From Mytilisepta virgata (lineage: Eukaryota > Mollusca > Bivalvia > Mytilida > Mytilidae), in the NCBI GenBank assembly GCA_028015205.1, contig CM051517.1:47255135-47319134 (forward strand): a stretch of DNA of 64,000 nucleotides, in the 5' to 3' direction. Of this stretch, positions 35,634-48,500 are shown piece after piece. The position numbers were made by a program, and so were the translations under genes. Under the pieces are notes generated by a model. It saw nothing but the letters and a program-made list of their open reading frames with translations, made no database searches and had not been told where the DNA came from. Within the stretch, counting starts at the first letter, position 1, and each line of letters opens with the position of its first letter.

Positions 35634-37072
35634 TATCCCCCCGCTTAGCGAAAGCGGGGGGATCATGTAATACAGTCCGTCCGTACGTACGTACGTACGT
35701 ACGTCTGTAGTGGCAAGGCATATCTCTGAAACGGTAAAAGATAGAAACTTGAAATTTGGCATCATGGAAGAGTATATGACCCACTAGGGAATAGACCCCT
35801 TAAAATTGGAATTCGACCCCTTGGGGCCAAATTATGAGCGAAAAACGAATTTCGCGATATCCAATAAATGGAGATATCTCCAAAAGTGTTAAAGCTAGGA
35901 TATTGGAACTTATGTCACTACTTATATTGCCTTTCCCAAGTTGAAAGAGGGTATCAAAATTTTGGTCCCGCCCCTAGGGGCAATGCCCTAAGGAGTTAAA
36001 AAATGTCTAAAAACGATTGTCCAAGAACTCCTCCTACACCGTAGAAGATAGAAACATGAAATTAGGTACACTAGTAACACTCGAAGAGTTGTCTGTGCCA
36101 AAGGTTTCGGAATTTTGATTTTTGCCCGGGGGGTGGGGCTACACCCTAATATGTAAAATCTCAAAATATGGTAAGATCAGTTCATATCCCCACCCCTTAA
36201 CCATATATATTTTTATTCCACATTTAAAGACGAGTTACATGGTCACCCCCGGGGGTCAGCCCCACCCCTCTCATTTGGAAAATTACAAGATATCTCAAAA
36301 ACAGTTAAGATCCCCACCCCTAAACCATATATATTCTTAGTGGGCATGACAAGACAAGTTTAATGGTCATCCCCGGGGGTTGGCCCCACCCCCCTAATTT
36401 AGAAAATTACAAGTTATCTCTAAAACAGTTGAGATCCCCACCCCTAAACCATATATATTCTTAGTGGGCATGACAAGACCAGTTGAATGGTCATCCCCGG
36501 GGGGTCGGCCCCACCCCCCTCATTTACAAAATTACAAGTTATCTCAAAAACAGTTGAGATCCCCACCCCTAAACCATATATATTCTTAGTGGGCAGGACA
36601 AGACCAGTTGAATGGTCATCCCCGGGGGTCGGCCCCACCCCCCTCATTTACAAAATTACAAGTTATCTCAAAAACAGTTGAGATCCCCACCCCTAAACCA
36701 TATATATTCTTAGTGGGCATGACAAGACCAGTTTAATTTATGTATTTAGGCTTAGCTGGAAGCAAGTTTTCTCACAAACATTTTAGATCCCCACCCCTAA
36801 ACAATATATATATTTAATGGACATGACAAGTTAAGACTTACATTCATTTGATGTAGGCCATTTCAATTTTATCCATCTTAAAACTTTTGCATTCGACTTT
36901 GTCCGAGCAGTAGAAGTCCAATTTCATATTTCTGTGTTGTTTCTTGATATCCAAAGATCAGTGTCAAACTTTTTCTCTATTTATGCAATTTGAAATTATG
37001 AGGGGTTCAGACTTTGTGCATTCCGACTTTGCTGGGAGCGGGGGGATGTGCAATCTCTGATTGCTGCGTTTC
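35634..37072 (+). mobile_element. family 2 repeat, copy D (inverted, inside MULE-A)
   Basis: It is in the orientation opposite to copies A-C: head hairpin at 35635-35664, an expanded CCGTCCGTACGTACGT tract at 35679-35707, core units at about 36170-36720, tail stem-loop at about 37050-37066 and a GCGTTT end. It lacks the 170 bp insert of copy A but shares that copy's 23.3-23.6 kb tail region. It lies 64 bp beyond the stop of the Ulp1-like pseudogene, so it jumped into MULE-A. Confidence 0.75.
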
Positions 37073-37944
37073 ATATCAGTTTGAAATGCTAACCCAGTTG
37101 ACCTGCTAGATAGAATTTGAAAAGGATTTTGGTGTAGAAATAGGGGACATCAATTATTGATATACATTAAAATTTGACCTGAGATCAAATGTAAAGACTA
37201 CCCCCCCCCCTTTCCCCCTTTACAGTAATCAAATATAATCCCTCACTCTTTTCCAATTAGACAAATCCAAAATAACTGCAAAATTCTAACCAATATAATC
37301 ATGATGAAAAGTGGATAAAATGTCATATTTGAACACTGATTCAACCCTTAAAAAATGTTCAGAAACACTCTGTAAAGACTTCACAAGTGTTTTACCTTCC
37401 AAAATATCTGTGAAATTCCAAACCCCTAAAAACAAATTCTTAAAAGTTTTCTTGAACGCCCCTATAAATTAGAAAGTAAGAAAAATGCCCCCTTACCTAC
37501 AATTTTTTTAAAGAGTAAACAAGATTTTCCCCTTTTAAAATTTGCTGTATTGTAATATTAATAATTCATATAAAATTTATCTGTTGACAAAGATGATAAT
37601 TATAAAAAGCATGAACCAACAGTGACAACATTAAAATCACTATCATTGCATATAGAGTACAATTATTAATGTATGAATATTGTAAATATTCTAGTTTATA
37701 TCATTTTAAATGGATAACAAATTAACTAAATCAATAAATAGATACCTTATTTTATGTAAAGAAAAATAATCAATGTAGTATGCTTCTTCACCATTTTAAA
37801 GCAATACTTTTTATTCTTACTATTCTTAATATGTAAACATCGGGATTGTACAACCTATTTAACTTCTCCGGGTTACACATTTTACCCCTTTTGACAACGT
37901 TTTTCGTGATATATCCGGGCAAAAACTTATAAAATTGAATGTAA
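37073..37944. other. non-coding interior of MULE-A
   Basis: AT-rich, with a C run at 37201-37210. The part from about 37860 is the inner right TIR, inverse to about 34444-34505. No transposase motif was seen. Confidence 0.55.
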
Positions 37945-38748
37945 AGCCCCCTTTACACTGGTCGAAGACTGTGCTACGCTCTCCACGACCTCTACGATCA
38001 CCAAGATCGCAGCAGGGTCGTGTAAAAATTGGAAAACCATCGGTGTAAAGGTATTCACGACACCCCTACGCTCAAAATACGTTTTTTTTGATAATCTTTC
38101 ACGTTGCTACTACGCTCTCCTAAGTTTTCGCTACGATGCCTGCGTTTGTGGTACGTTCAAGCTACGACAATAACACGATCACACGACGCCCCTAGGCTGA
38201 TGTTGTACGACATCTCACGATTGTGACACGACATCGATACGCGCTTGACGATCGTAATACGTTGTCACTACGCTGCTACCACGAGTATTACGACCTTGCT
38301 ACGTTGTTCTCACGATCTAGCCACGATCAGCAAATAAACTATATAAAAGGACAATTTCTTGCTTGAATGTATATTAGTTCTCACTACGATGTCTCACTAA
38401 GATGTCTGTGCACTTCCTCTACGACCAGCAAATAAGCTAGATAAAAGGACAATTTCTTGCTTGGATTTATATACGATGTCTCACTACGATCTCACTACGA
38501 TGTCTCTGCGCTTCCTCTACGACAGCGGTACGATGTCTGTACGATCAAAAGTGGCGATGACCTTACTACGTAAATTTTGAGCATGTTCAAAACAGTCGTG
38601 GCACCTGGAGATTCTACTACGACCTATCACGCGCAATGCCGACCACACTACGCTACTTGAAAACCTCAGTACGACCCCACTAAGATGTTCCATGATCAAA
38701 ACATTTTTTATGGTCGTAGTGCAGTCTTCGTTCAGTGTAAAGGGGGCT
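37945..38748 (+). mobile_element. 804 bp TIR element, PIF/Harbinger-like, inserted in MULE-A TIR
   Basis: The ends read AGCCCCCTTTACACTG and its inverse CAGTGTAAAGGGGGCT, followed inward by GTCGAAGACTG and CAGTCTTCG. TAA flanks both sides (37942-37944 and 38749-38751), the TWA duplication typical of PIF/Harbinger. The inside is a degenerate array of CTACGAT/CACTACGATGTCT words with no coding frame, so it is non-autonomous. Confidence 0.7.
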
Positions 38749-38994
38749 TAAAGAATTATTTTATTGATTATTATGTAAACATTTACATTGATTTCAAGAA
38801 AGAATGCTATAAAAGTGGAATTAGTAATTATATTCAAGAAAATGTATTTTCGGTACGGGGATTTTGGGTATGGCTACGGGTACGGGTTACACGTATTACC
38901 CCTAACCGAAGTATATAGTATTATATGATCCATGATATCGGGTGCATTTTGTTACGGCTGATGGCTACAAAGAGGGTACATGTAAACCACGAAA

Positions 38995-39195
38995 CGAAAA
39001 CAAAATGTAACGAAAAGAAACAAAAACAAAATGAAACAAAAAGAAACAAAAAGAAACAAAATCATGTAAACCAACAAATGAAATGGAACGAATTGAAAAA
39101 AAAAGAAAACAAAACAAAGAAAATGGAACAAAAAGAAAACAAAAAACAAAATGTGGCAAACAAAATTGAAATGTAAACAAAATGTCAGGAAAAAA
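38995..39195. repeat. purine-rich AAACAAAA/AAAGAAAC low-complexity tract
   Basis: About 200 bp of A-rich DNA with GAAAC/GAAAAC words lies directly right of MULE-A. Long frames on both strands here (for example 88 and 99 codons on -) are composition artefacts. Confidence 0.7.
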
Positions 39196-39264
39196 CAAAC
39201 ACCGATACAAGTAAACAATGAAAACTATAAAGTAAAATAAAAAGTACCTCCCAGTTTCAACCAT

Positions 39265-39417
39265 TCAGGCATCACCCATTAACACCAGCTGTTTCTGCAC
39301 ACACAGATGTAAATAATTATTTTCACAAGCACTTTTTGTAATATCGTCCGGTTTTGATGTAAATAATTCTTGTTCTTGCATGCAATCATCAGAAGTCGAT
39401 GGAATACTCATCTCACA
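39265..39417 (-). CDS. possible terminal exon, unknown protein
   Basis: After a good - strand acceptor (CCATTTTCAG, intron end at 39418) a 50-codon frame runs to a stop at 39265. It begins CEMSIPSTSDDCMQEQELF and ends CVQKQLVLMGDA. The codon choice looks protein-like and unlike nearby low-complexity DNA. No upstream exon or family is recognised. It lies just right of the larger Mutator-like element. Confidence 0.25.
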   Translation of the reverse strand, partial: CEMSIPSTSDDCMQEQELFTSKPDDITKSACENNYLHLCVQKQLVLMGDA

Positions 39418-39539
39418 CTGAAAATGGCCATTTACGGAAAAAAAAGAAATACCACGTCTGATGCACATAAATGATGAACTATTATGTAGAGGTTGCTATG
39501 CAAGCTTTTTAGACAGTTACCATTTTGGTCTGCTTCAAA

Positions 39540-41642
39540 TGAAGATCTACCTGCAATGGAATTTTCAGATGAATCGGTCAACCCGTTGTTGGGCTATTGC
39601 CCCTGAATTGTTAATTTTAAGGAAATTTTGCAGTTTTAGGTTATTAGCTTGAATATTATTATAGATAAAGACAAACTGTAAACAGCTTAAATGTTCAACA
39701 AAGTAAGATCTACAAATAAGTCAACATGACCAAAATTGTTAATTGACCCCTTATATAGGAGTTTTTGCAGACATACATGTACTATAGGTTTCACACTTTT
39801 TTTGTCATCTTTGGAAACTTTCAAAAATCTTCTCTGAAACTACAGAGTCAATTTCAGCCAAACTTACGTTCAAAGATCCTTAGGGTATAAACTTTGTGTT
39901 TTATTTTCTTGTCAATCGAGAAACATGGCTACCATGGCTAAAAATAGAACATAGGTGAAAAATGCACTTTTTTTCTCATATCTCAAAAACTAAAGCAGTT
40001 AAAGCAAAACTGAAAAGGAGTAAATTAAAAAGGTCTATGATGACAAGATCTACCTGCAATGAAATTTTCAGAAAAATGGGTTAACCCATTTTCGGGTTAT
40101 TGCCCCTGAATTGTTAATTTTAAGGAGATCTTGCAGTTTTAGGTTATTAACTTGAATATTATTATAAGTAAAGACAAACTGTAAACAGCAAAAATGTTCA
40201 GCAAAGTAAAATCTACAAAGTAGTCAACATGACCAAAATTTTCAATTGACCCCTTAAAGAAGTATTTGCCCTTGAAAGTTTATTTACATGTAAACAGTAA
40301 TTATCTGTAAAAATAATGGTCTGACATAGATGTTTAGGGCATAACTTGAAATAAATTAAATGGTAGCTGTACAAGTAAAATGGAGAGTCAGGGGTCAAGG
40401 TAATTGAAAAAGTCCATAGCTACCGTTATCTGCTCTGGGACCATAAGGCCAATTTGAATTAAACTTTGGTGGAATGGTCCTTCGGTAGCCCCTTTTAAAA
40501 TTTGTGTTCGGTTTCCCCAAACGCCATCCAACATGGCCGCCATTACTGGACTTAGTTTAACATTGAGCCTATGGGAATTTTACTTTTTCGTCAACTCCTC
40601 TGAAACCACTGAACCAATTTAAACCAAACTTAAGTGGAATGGTCCTTGGATGGTCCCCTTTAAAATGTATGTTCGGTTTCCTCGAACGCCATCCAACGTG
40701 GCCGCCATGGCTGGACTTAGTTTAACATTGAGCCTATGGGAATTTTACTTTTTCGTCAACTCCTCTGAAACCACTGAACCAAATTAAACCAAACTTAAGT
40801 GGAATGTTCCTTGGATAGTCCCCTTTAAAATTTGTGTTCGGTTTTCTGCGGCGCCATCCAATATGGCCACCATGGTTGGACATAGTTTAACCTTGGACCC
40901 TTTGGAAATTTTAACATTTTAGTTATCTTCTCTGAGACCATTAGGCCAATTTGAACCAAACTTTGGTGGAATGGTCCTTGGGTGGCCCCTTTTAAAATTT
41001 GTGTTTGGTTTCCCAGAGGTCTCCAACATGGCCACCATGGCTGGACTTAGTTTAACATTGAGCGTATGGGAATTTTACTTTTTCGTCAACTCCCCTGAAA
41101 CCACTGAACCAATTTGAACCAAACTTTGGTGGAATGGTCTTTGGGTTGCCCCTTTCCGAACTTATGTCTGACATCCCTGACTTCCAACCGACATGGCTGT
41201 TGTTACTAAAAATAGAAAAAGGGCGGGATGAATTTCAAAAATCTTCTATGAAACTACAAGGCCAGTTGCAAACAAACTTGGCAGTAATGGTCCTTAGGAG
41301 GTTTTCTTTCAGAAGGATGTCTGATGACCTGGACTGTTAACCAAGATGGTAGCCACAGCCAAACTTAGTTAAACATAGGGCACTATGGGAAAATCCATTG
41401 GAAAATCTTCTTGTCTGAAACCACTTTGCCAATTGGAACCAGACTTTGAAGCAATGGTCCTTATATGGTCATCTTCAGAAATGTGTCCATTGACCTAGAC
41501 TGTCAACCATCTTGGCTGCCACAGCCAAACTTAGTTTAACATACATAGAACCCTATAGAAAAACCAGCCAAATATTTAGTCCTGCTCAAGATGAAAAGTT
41601 CAATGCAGGTGAGCGATACAGGCTCTTTAGAGCCTCTTGTTT
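39540..41642 (+). mobile_element. family 1 repeat, copy A (upstream of RGP1, head missing)
   Basis: It starts within the element at a part matching copy H. From about 40490 it has four ~165 bp units (GGTTTCC-type starts at 40511, 40676, 40841 and 41008), each with CATCCAACATGGCCGCCATG and GGACTTAGTTTAACATTGAG. It ends GGTGAGCGATACAGG, the stem-loop GGCTCTTTAGAGCC and TCTTGTTTT. Confidence 0.7.
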
Positions 41643-42416
41643 TTATGGCATTTAGTATTTTGAGGCAGCACATGATTTTATAGTTAATCTTTAACAAAAA
41701 TACACTAGACGGTAATTTTCAAAATCATGCGGAAAAGTGATAATGAGTCCCAGGACGCACCATGAAAAAATCAGTGAGAATCTAGCTGTATTACATTGAA
41801 TTAAATGGCGACCCAGACAAATTAATCCATTTGTGTCAATTATACATTTACTTTATTTACATTATTGTTAAATAAATTGAAAAGAAAAGAGAAACAATAA
41901 CATTTAGAGTTATTTCATCTATACTAGTCTAAGATATTCATAGATTTAATTTGAAACAAATTTATTTATCACAAAAGAAAATTATTCCTTTTTCAGATTC
42001 TATGCAAACATGTATATTAATAAAATACTTTGTATTTTTAAAACACACAGTAACCATGTCAGCATTTGGACTCTTCTTTAGGGATAAAAAATACATATTC
42101 AAGATGATGCCTTTAAAGTGTGTTCAGTGCATATTTAATACTCAGACACCTCACTGTACTTTGAAGCAAGATTCTTTCATAAATATCAACAATGCAACAT
42201 ACATGTATATGTTTGTCTATTGGATAACATGGATTTAGGCTAGTACATGTATCAACAATTCATATGAAATTAATAACTACAAAAATGTATTACTCGATTT
42301 AAAGCAATAGAAATCTTTACAAATACATTTTTAGTGTAAATTCATTTTTTGGCAGACAATTATAGACTGACCATCTAAAAGGTGTATTTAAAAAATCTAT
42401 ATTTTTTCCTTTTCAG

Positions 42417-42458
42417 GAATTTAATAATATACTGGATGTATAAGAAATAAGATTAAAG
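42417..42458 (+). other. RGP1 5' UTR segment after a 5' intron
   Basis: A T-rich tract ending in TTTTCAG (AG at 42415-42416) precedes 42 bases with in-frame stops and then the RGP1 ATG. This looks like the untranslated start of the first coding exon. A non-coding first exon and the promoter should lie upstream and were not located. Confidence 0.5.
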
Positions 42459-42559
42459 ATGATAGAAGTGACAGCATGTCTTCCTAGAGGCTCAGTGTAC
42501 TTAGCTGGTGAAACTGTCAAATGTCAAATTACATTCAATAACATCTCAGAAAATCCAAG
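42459..42559 (+). CDS. RGP1: RGP1 coding exon 1
   Basis: Residues 1-33 plus two bases of codon 34. It begins [20 protein letters not shown]. The donor is AAG|GTATCT. Confidence 0.9.
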
Positions 42560-45500
42560 GTATCTTGTCTTAAATTACTCCCACTTTTCATACATTTTCA
42601 GATCTGTATTTTAGATATTTAGGTAGGTAACCCATACTTGTGTATGTCGGCAAATAATCGTGCCAGTACTTCAACTCTATAACTTTGTTGAATTATATAA
42701 GTGTAAAACGTTTTAACAATTGCTCATTTTTAGCTCACCTGACCATCACTTTTCGTCCGTCTGTCAACATTTCATATTTTAAAACTTTTTCTAGAGAACT
42801 ACTGAATGGATTGAAACGAAACATGGCACAAATGTTCCTTACAAGGTGCTGACCAAGAGTTGTTACTTTGGTGCCAATCTGTCATCCGAAATGGCTGCCA
42901 GCAGGGGACTTTGTTTAACATAGGACCCTATGGGAAATACATACAAAAATCTTCTTCTAGAGAACCACTGAAAGGTCTGAAACCAAAGATGGCATGAATG
43001 TTCCTTATGAGGTGCTGACCAAGTGTTATTACTTTGTTGCCGATTCATCACCCAAGATAGCTGCCAGCGGATGACTTAGTTTAACATACATTGTAGAACC
43101 CTATGGGAAATACATACAAAGATCTTCTTCTAGAGAACCGCTGAATGGGTTGAAATGAAACATGGCATGAATGTTCCTTATGAGGTGTTGACCAAATGTT
43201 TTTACTTAGTTGCCAATCAATCATCCAAGTTTGACGACAGCGGGGGACTTAGTTGAACATACATAAAAATGTAGGACCCTATGGGAATTACATACAAACA
43301 GCTTCTTTACTGAAACCAAACATGGCATGGATGTTAATCTCAAGGTCTTTACTAGTTTTAGCAATTAAAATGGAAATATCAGGTGAGCGATACAGGCTCC
43401 TGGGAAACTCTGGTTTAGTGATAATGTCATATTAAATAAATAAATAAGAAACACACAAAGCAAACGAAAATTTAATTTTTGTGGCATGGGAAAATGCAAT
43501 CACTAATTACAACTAAGGAAACAGAAGGTAAAGTAAAAGTTTTGTTTAAATTTTAAAGCCAATATTTTTGAGATATTCCCCAAAAACCAGTATCAACAGA
43601 TATGATAACTTATGTGGTGAACTACTAGGCAAATACATGCAGATATTTTCAAATTTCAATTTCTTTTTTCATGTTTTCAATTTCTGGACAGTTGGAAAAT
43701 GTTCATCATTGTAATATTTTATTTGCTTAAATCTAATTCATTTGGGTAAAACAAAACAATTTTGGAATGTCTTCTGTTTTCCCATTAGTATACCTAATAA
43801 TATGGGAGACAATTCATATAGAATGTGTTTGAAATAGACTGGCAATCCCGATGTTTGATATGACGGAATAAACATGTTTTAAGTTATTGAGTATGTTGAC
43901 ATTATTTTGAATATAGAATATGATATGAGTTTTTAGCTCACTTAGCCTATAGGCCATTTGAGCTATTTGCCATCACTTGCCATCCATTGTCCGGCACAAA
44001 CTTTTCTATAAAGATCTTCACCTGAGAGACCGCTGGGCCAATTTGGACCAAACTTTGTGAAATGGTCTTTGGATGGCCACCTTTCAAAAGTTTGTCCGGC
44101 ATCCCCTACTTCCAACCAACATGGCTGCTATTACTAAAAATAGAAAAAAGGGAGATGAATTGAAAAAATCTTCTTGTTTGAAACCAATTGGCCAATTGGA
44201 ACCAGACTTAGTAGCAATGGTACTTAAATATTTTGATTTAGTATTATCTTGGTCAAGTTCGAATTTCAGTGCTGTACCATTATTTTTGTTCAATTTCTTC
44301 ACTTTTTCTTGTACATTTTAAGCACTCTCACACCTAATGGATTTTATTTAAATTTATATCATAGTTGTGATTGGAGTTATTGCCATGTGGTGGGGGGGCA
44401 TTGGAACACTGTTCTTGTTCAATTTGAAATTTTTTGTTTGAAATGCATATTTAGTTTTAAATTTTACATGTTTTCATAGTGACACCGACTGTTTGGCTTG
44501 GGCCAGTGTACAGATAATGTGCCAGTGTTCAGTTAGTGAGTCTAGAGTACATCTCCCGAAGTCACAACAGCTATCTGCAGAAGAGGTATCTACAACAGGT
44601 TGTGATACATCATTTGTTCCCAATAAAGGTTAGTCTTAGAATCAAAACAGTAGCACTAGTAATATTCCTTACTGGTGAGAGTTATAGTTAAATGATCATC
44701 CTGAAGTGACTGTTGTCTAAAGATTTTGACATTACAGTAAGAAAATAATAGCTTAAGTTCTTAATAGACTGTGAACATTGGAAATCAGATACAAATATTG
44801 CTACTATTTATATGTTGATACTATTAAGGTGAACTATTGTACTGAAGTGGATTTATAATAAGACTCAGTTGTTCTGATTGGATGTACCAATAAGAACACG
44901 AAAAAATTATTAATTTTGACTTTTTTGCAGATATTTTATTTTTATTTTTGAAATATAATTATAAGAAAATTACTGTTAAAGAGTGATTTCTGGCATTAGA
45001 ACCCATAATAAGTTCCTTTTCTTAAATCTTAAAGACTGTTTAATGACAGAACTTCCTGGAAGATTTGCTGATTAATTTCTGATAATTCCTTCCCTTGTCA
45101 AGGACAAAGGCCCATGTGAGCATTTATCATCACTTTGTGTCCATCTTGCTGTTAACTTTTCAAATTGATCTTCTCTGAAAATCCTTGTCTAAAGAAAACT
45201 GAAATTGAGCATCTATGGAAGGACCTTATGAATGTTGCGATTTTGTACAGATCATGCAACTAACATGGCCACCATGAAAAAATTTTATTTCTCATTGGTC
45301 AGATTTAAACAATTTTCTCCTCTGAAACCCCTGGTATGAAGAAGCTGTGGATGGACCTTTATAAAGTTTGCACATTTTATCCATATTGGACTACTAACGT
45401 GGCCACCATGAACTACTCCTATTTCTCATAGTCAGATTTAAAATTTTTTTTCTCTGAAACCGCTATGCCAAATGAACTGAAAGTGTTTTTGAACCTTAAT

Positions 45501-48500
45501 AAAATGTTCATTTTTTGTTCAGATCTGACATATTACATGTACACGGCTGCCATGAACAAATCCTTTTTCTCATTGGTCAAAGTTTAAAAAAAAACTTATC
45601 TTCTGAAACTGTATAGTCAGTTAAAGTGAAAATTGGTTTAAAGCATCTATGGAAGGACCTAAACAAAGTTTGCATTAGGACAACTAATATGACTGCCATG
45701 ACTAGGTCCTTTTTTTTAATTGGTAAAATTAAAGAAAAAAATCTGGTAGTAACTCCTTGGAAAATTGAAATGAGATTTAGTTTCGAAGCATCTATGGAAT
45801 GACCTCTATAAAATTTGCACAGACCACTAAAATGGCATCCATGAAATAAAAAAAAATTGTCTCCTGAAACTACAGTGTATATGGCCAAATGAATTGAAAG
45901 TTGGTTTTAAGCATCTATGGAAGGAGCTCTATAAAGTTTGCATATTTCATCCAAATTTACATCATTCTTATATTGCACCCATAAACGGTTCTTTATTTCT
46001 GAGTGGACAAATTGGCACACAACCAATTCCTTAATTTTTGTTAGTCGATTTTCAAAAATTATCTCCTCTGAAATTGCATGGTCAAATGAACTGGACCTTG
46101 AAGTAAATAATCTATAAAAAGAGCTTGTAGCAACAACCATTAGATGGCAATCTTTCAGAATTGTCTTATAACTACTGCCAAACAAGATGTCCACAAAATT
46201 AAACATAGCCTAACATACAAGTAGTACCTAATGTGAAAATTAAATTTTCTTGTCAACATAAGAACAGTGTTAAAATCTATGCAAGGACCTTTATAATATA
46301 TTTGGATATTTCTCCTTGGTAAGAAAACTAATGGCTGCCGTGAACAATTCTTTATTTCTGATATGTCAAGTTAAAAAAACATCTCTGACTCCGAATAGCT
46401 AAATGAACAAATATGACACGTTAAAAAGGATGCCAGGTGAGTAATACAGGCCTGTCACCACTTGAGCCTCTAGTTGTCTTTTAGTCAATATACAAATGGA
46501 AGGATTTATGGTTTATGTCATCCTCTTCAATTGAACATTGTAGTACAAAGTCATGTAGATTAACTATACATTTCCTTAAACCAGAGTCCACACAGTAAAG
46601 TCAATTTACATTTGTAAACCATGAATGTACACATACAGAAATTCATCATTACAGGTGAAAGAGGGTTAACAGTTCTGTCTACAAAACCCAGGATCTTGTT
46701 TTGTGACTTGAAGCTTGCTGCAGGAGAATCTAAATCATGTAAGCTGTCTTGTGAATATGTACAAATAATTTAATTTGATTTGAATACTGCATAGAGCAAC
46801 ATTGGTTATTCTGTATAACCTGGTTTGGTCTTGTGATGTCACCAGCGGATTAATCTTCCACTTGTAAATTCAAATAGTCCCATGTCATTATTGATGCTTC
46901 AATCGAGGAATCATTGTACTTCAAATTTGAAATTAAATTATAAGGAATGTTTTCAATTTTTGAATAGGTTATACTTTAATAACCTGGTTTGGGTCAGTTT
47001 ACGGCATTCATAAACCGCCTCATGGTTTATTATGCGTAAACTGACCCAAACCAGGTTATATTCTATATTCTCATATGACGTGCTGTTTTCGCCATAGAAA
47101 CACAACCGTGTTCTATATAGAACAATTATTATTGACACACACGCACAATGCAATGTTGACGAGAAGCGTGCAGCTCATATGAAATCACTTAACTGTTGTA
47201 TTTTGTTGATAAAATAAAGTTTGAAAGTTATATTCTTCCATCTCACTGAGTGTATCTTACATTTATCGCTTTGCGAACATTTAGCAAAGCTCCAAATACA
47301 ACAACGATAAATGTCACGCAAAATGGTGTGACAGTCGAAAGTGTGACGTAACAATCCAACGTATAACGTCATACATTCAAATGACACCAGATAGACAGTC
47401 AAAAACGGAAAATCATGTTGTACAGGATCTGGAACGCTGGTATTTGCTTTAAAATCTCACAAAAATGTAAGTCTGATTTAATTTTGTTTGTTTAATGACA
47501 TTTACGTTTTTTCTTTTTTTTTTAAAGTTCTTGTCTTGTTAAAATTGACATGGCTGTCCGTAAATGGCGCCTCACAGGGTTCGGTTTGATTACAGAAATG
47601 ATGCATATTGTCCTATTAAAATCGAAATAATTCATTGGTGCCATGCCCTATTGTTATTTTAAGATGGATAGGCATAATATTTGTTAATATTTTACACGTC
47701 CCTTATGCTCGGTGTAAAATATAAACAAATATAATGCCTACTATGTTAAAATAAGCATAGAGCATAGTACCAATGAATTATTTCTTAAACCTGTTCAAAA
47801 ATTGGAAACATTCCTTAAATTATCATAAAGAAAACAGTTACTGGTATATACTTGAAGATAGTTCAGATATTAATTCTAAATGACCAAAAGTATTTCACTG
47901 TATGTAATTTATTTATTATAATAAGCAGTCCCCAGTTATTTGTTGTCTTCATTGTAATTGGCTTAGAATATTCTTGTTGATGAAGGATTCCAGAGTAACT
48001 GGAGACATCCAATTATGATCCAATTATGATCAGAATTGAAATATCCTCTCCTCAAGGATTATTTTGAAGTCATAATATCATTATTGACAAGCTATCTAGA
48101 CAGCTCAGCCATCAAAGTAACTAAAAGTAGATACAAAATTCGAGATTGAAATTCTAAGGTAGCATACATACTTTAGTGAAATGTCTTTTTATTAGTCATC
48201 ACTAGGCATCCGTCATCTGTCCCTCTGTAAACTTTACATTTTGATCTTCTCCTCTGAAACCCCTAGGCCAAATGAACTGAAACTTGATGTGAAGCATCTG
48301 TGGAAGGACCTTTATAAAATTTCGTTCCAGGTCGGACAACTAATATGACCGCCATGATGAATTTTTATTCTGATAGGTCAAAATTTCAAAAATCAAATTT
48401 TTTGAAACTGCAAATGAGCTGTAACTTAGTATGCAGCATCTGTGGAAGGACCTTTATAAAGTTTGCATATTTCATCCCGGTCGGACAGCTAATATTGCAG

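Larger units (their letters stand above)
34280..38907 (+). mobile_element. Mutator-like element MULE-A with Ulp1-PHD gene
   Basis: Inverted ends at 34280-34365 and 38816-38907 share GGTTAGGGGTAATA at the tips and then CCCGTACC and CCCGTACCGAAAATAC blocks. The 9 bp sequence GAAGTATAT flanks both ends (34271-34279 and 38908-38916). More inverted similarity (34462-34505 against 37868-37910) shows the TIRs were originally over 250 bp, the right one now split by an 804 bp insertion. Size, TIR length and TSD fit Mutator-like elements. It carries a broken Ulp1/PHD gene and a nested family 2 repeat. No transposase is seen. Confidence 0.85.

Noticed and set aside
38952..39264. Phe-rich 88- and 99-codon frames on -
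   Set aside because: Translations of the AAACAAAA/AAAGAAAC low-complexity tract.
45577..46206. Two ~100-codon frames on - in RGP1 intron 2
   Set aside because: They are antisense translations of family 1 copy D core units (repeated '[13 protein letters not shown]' pattern).
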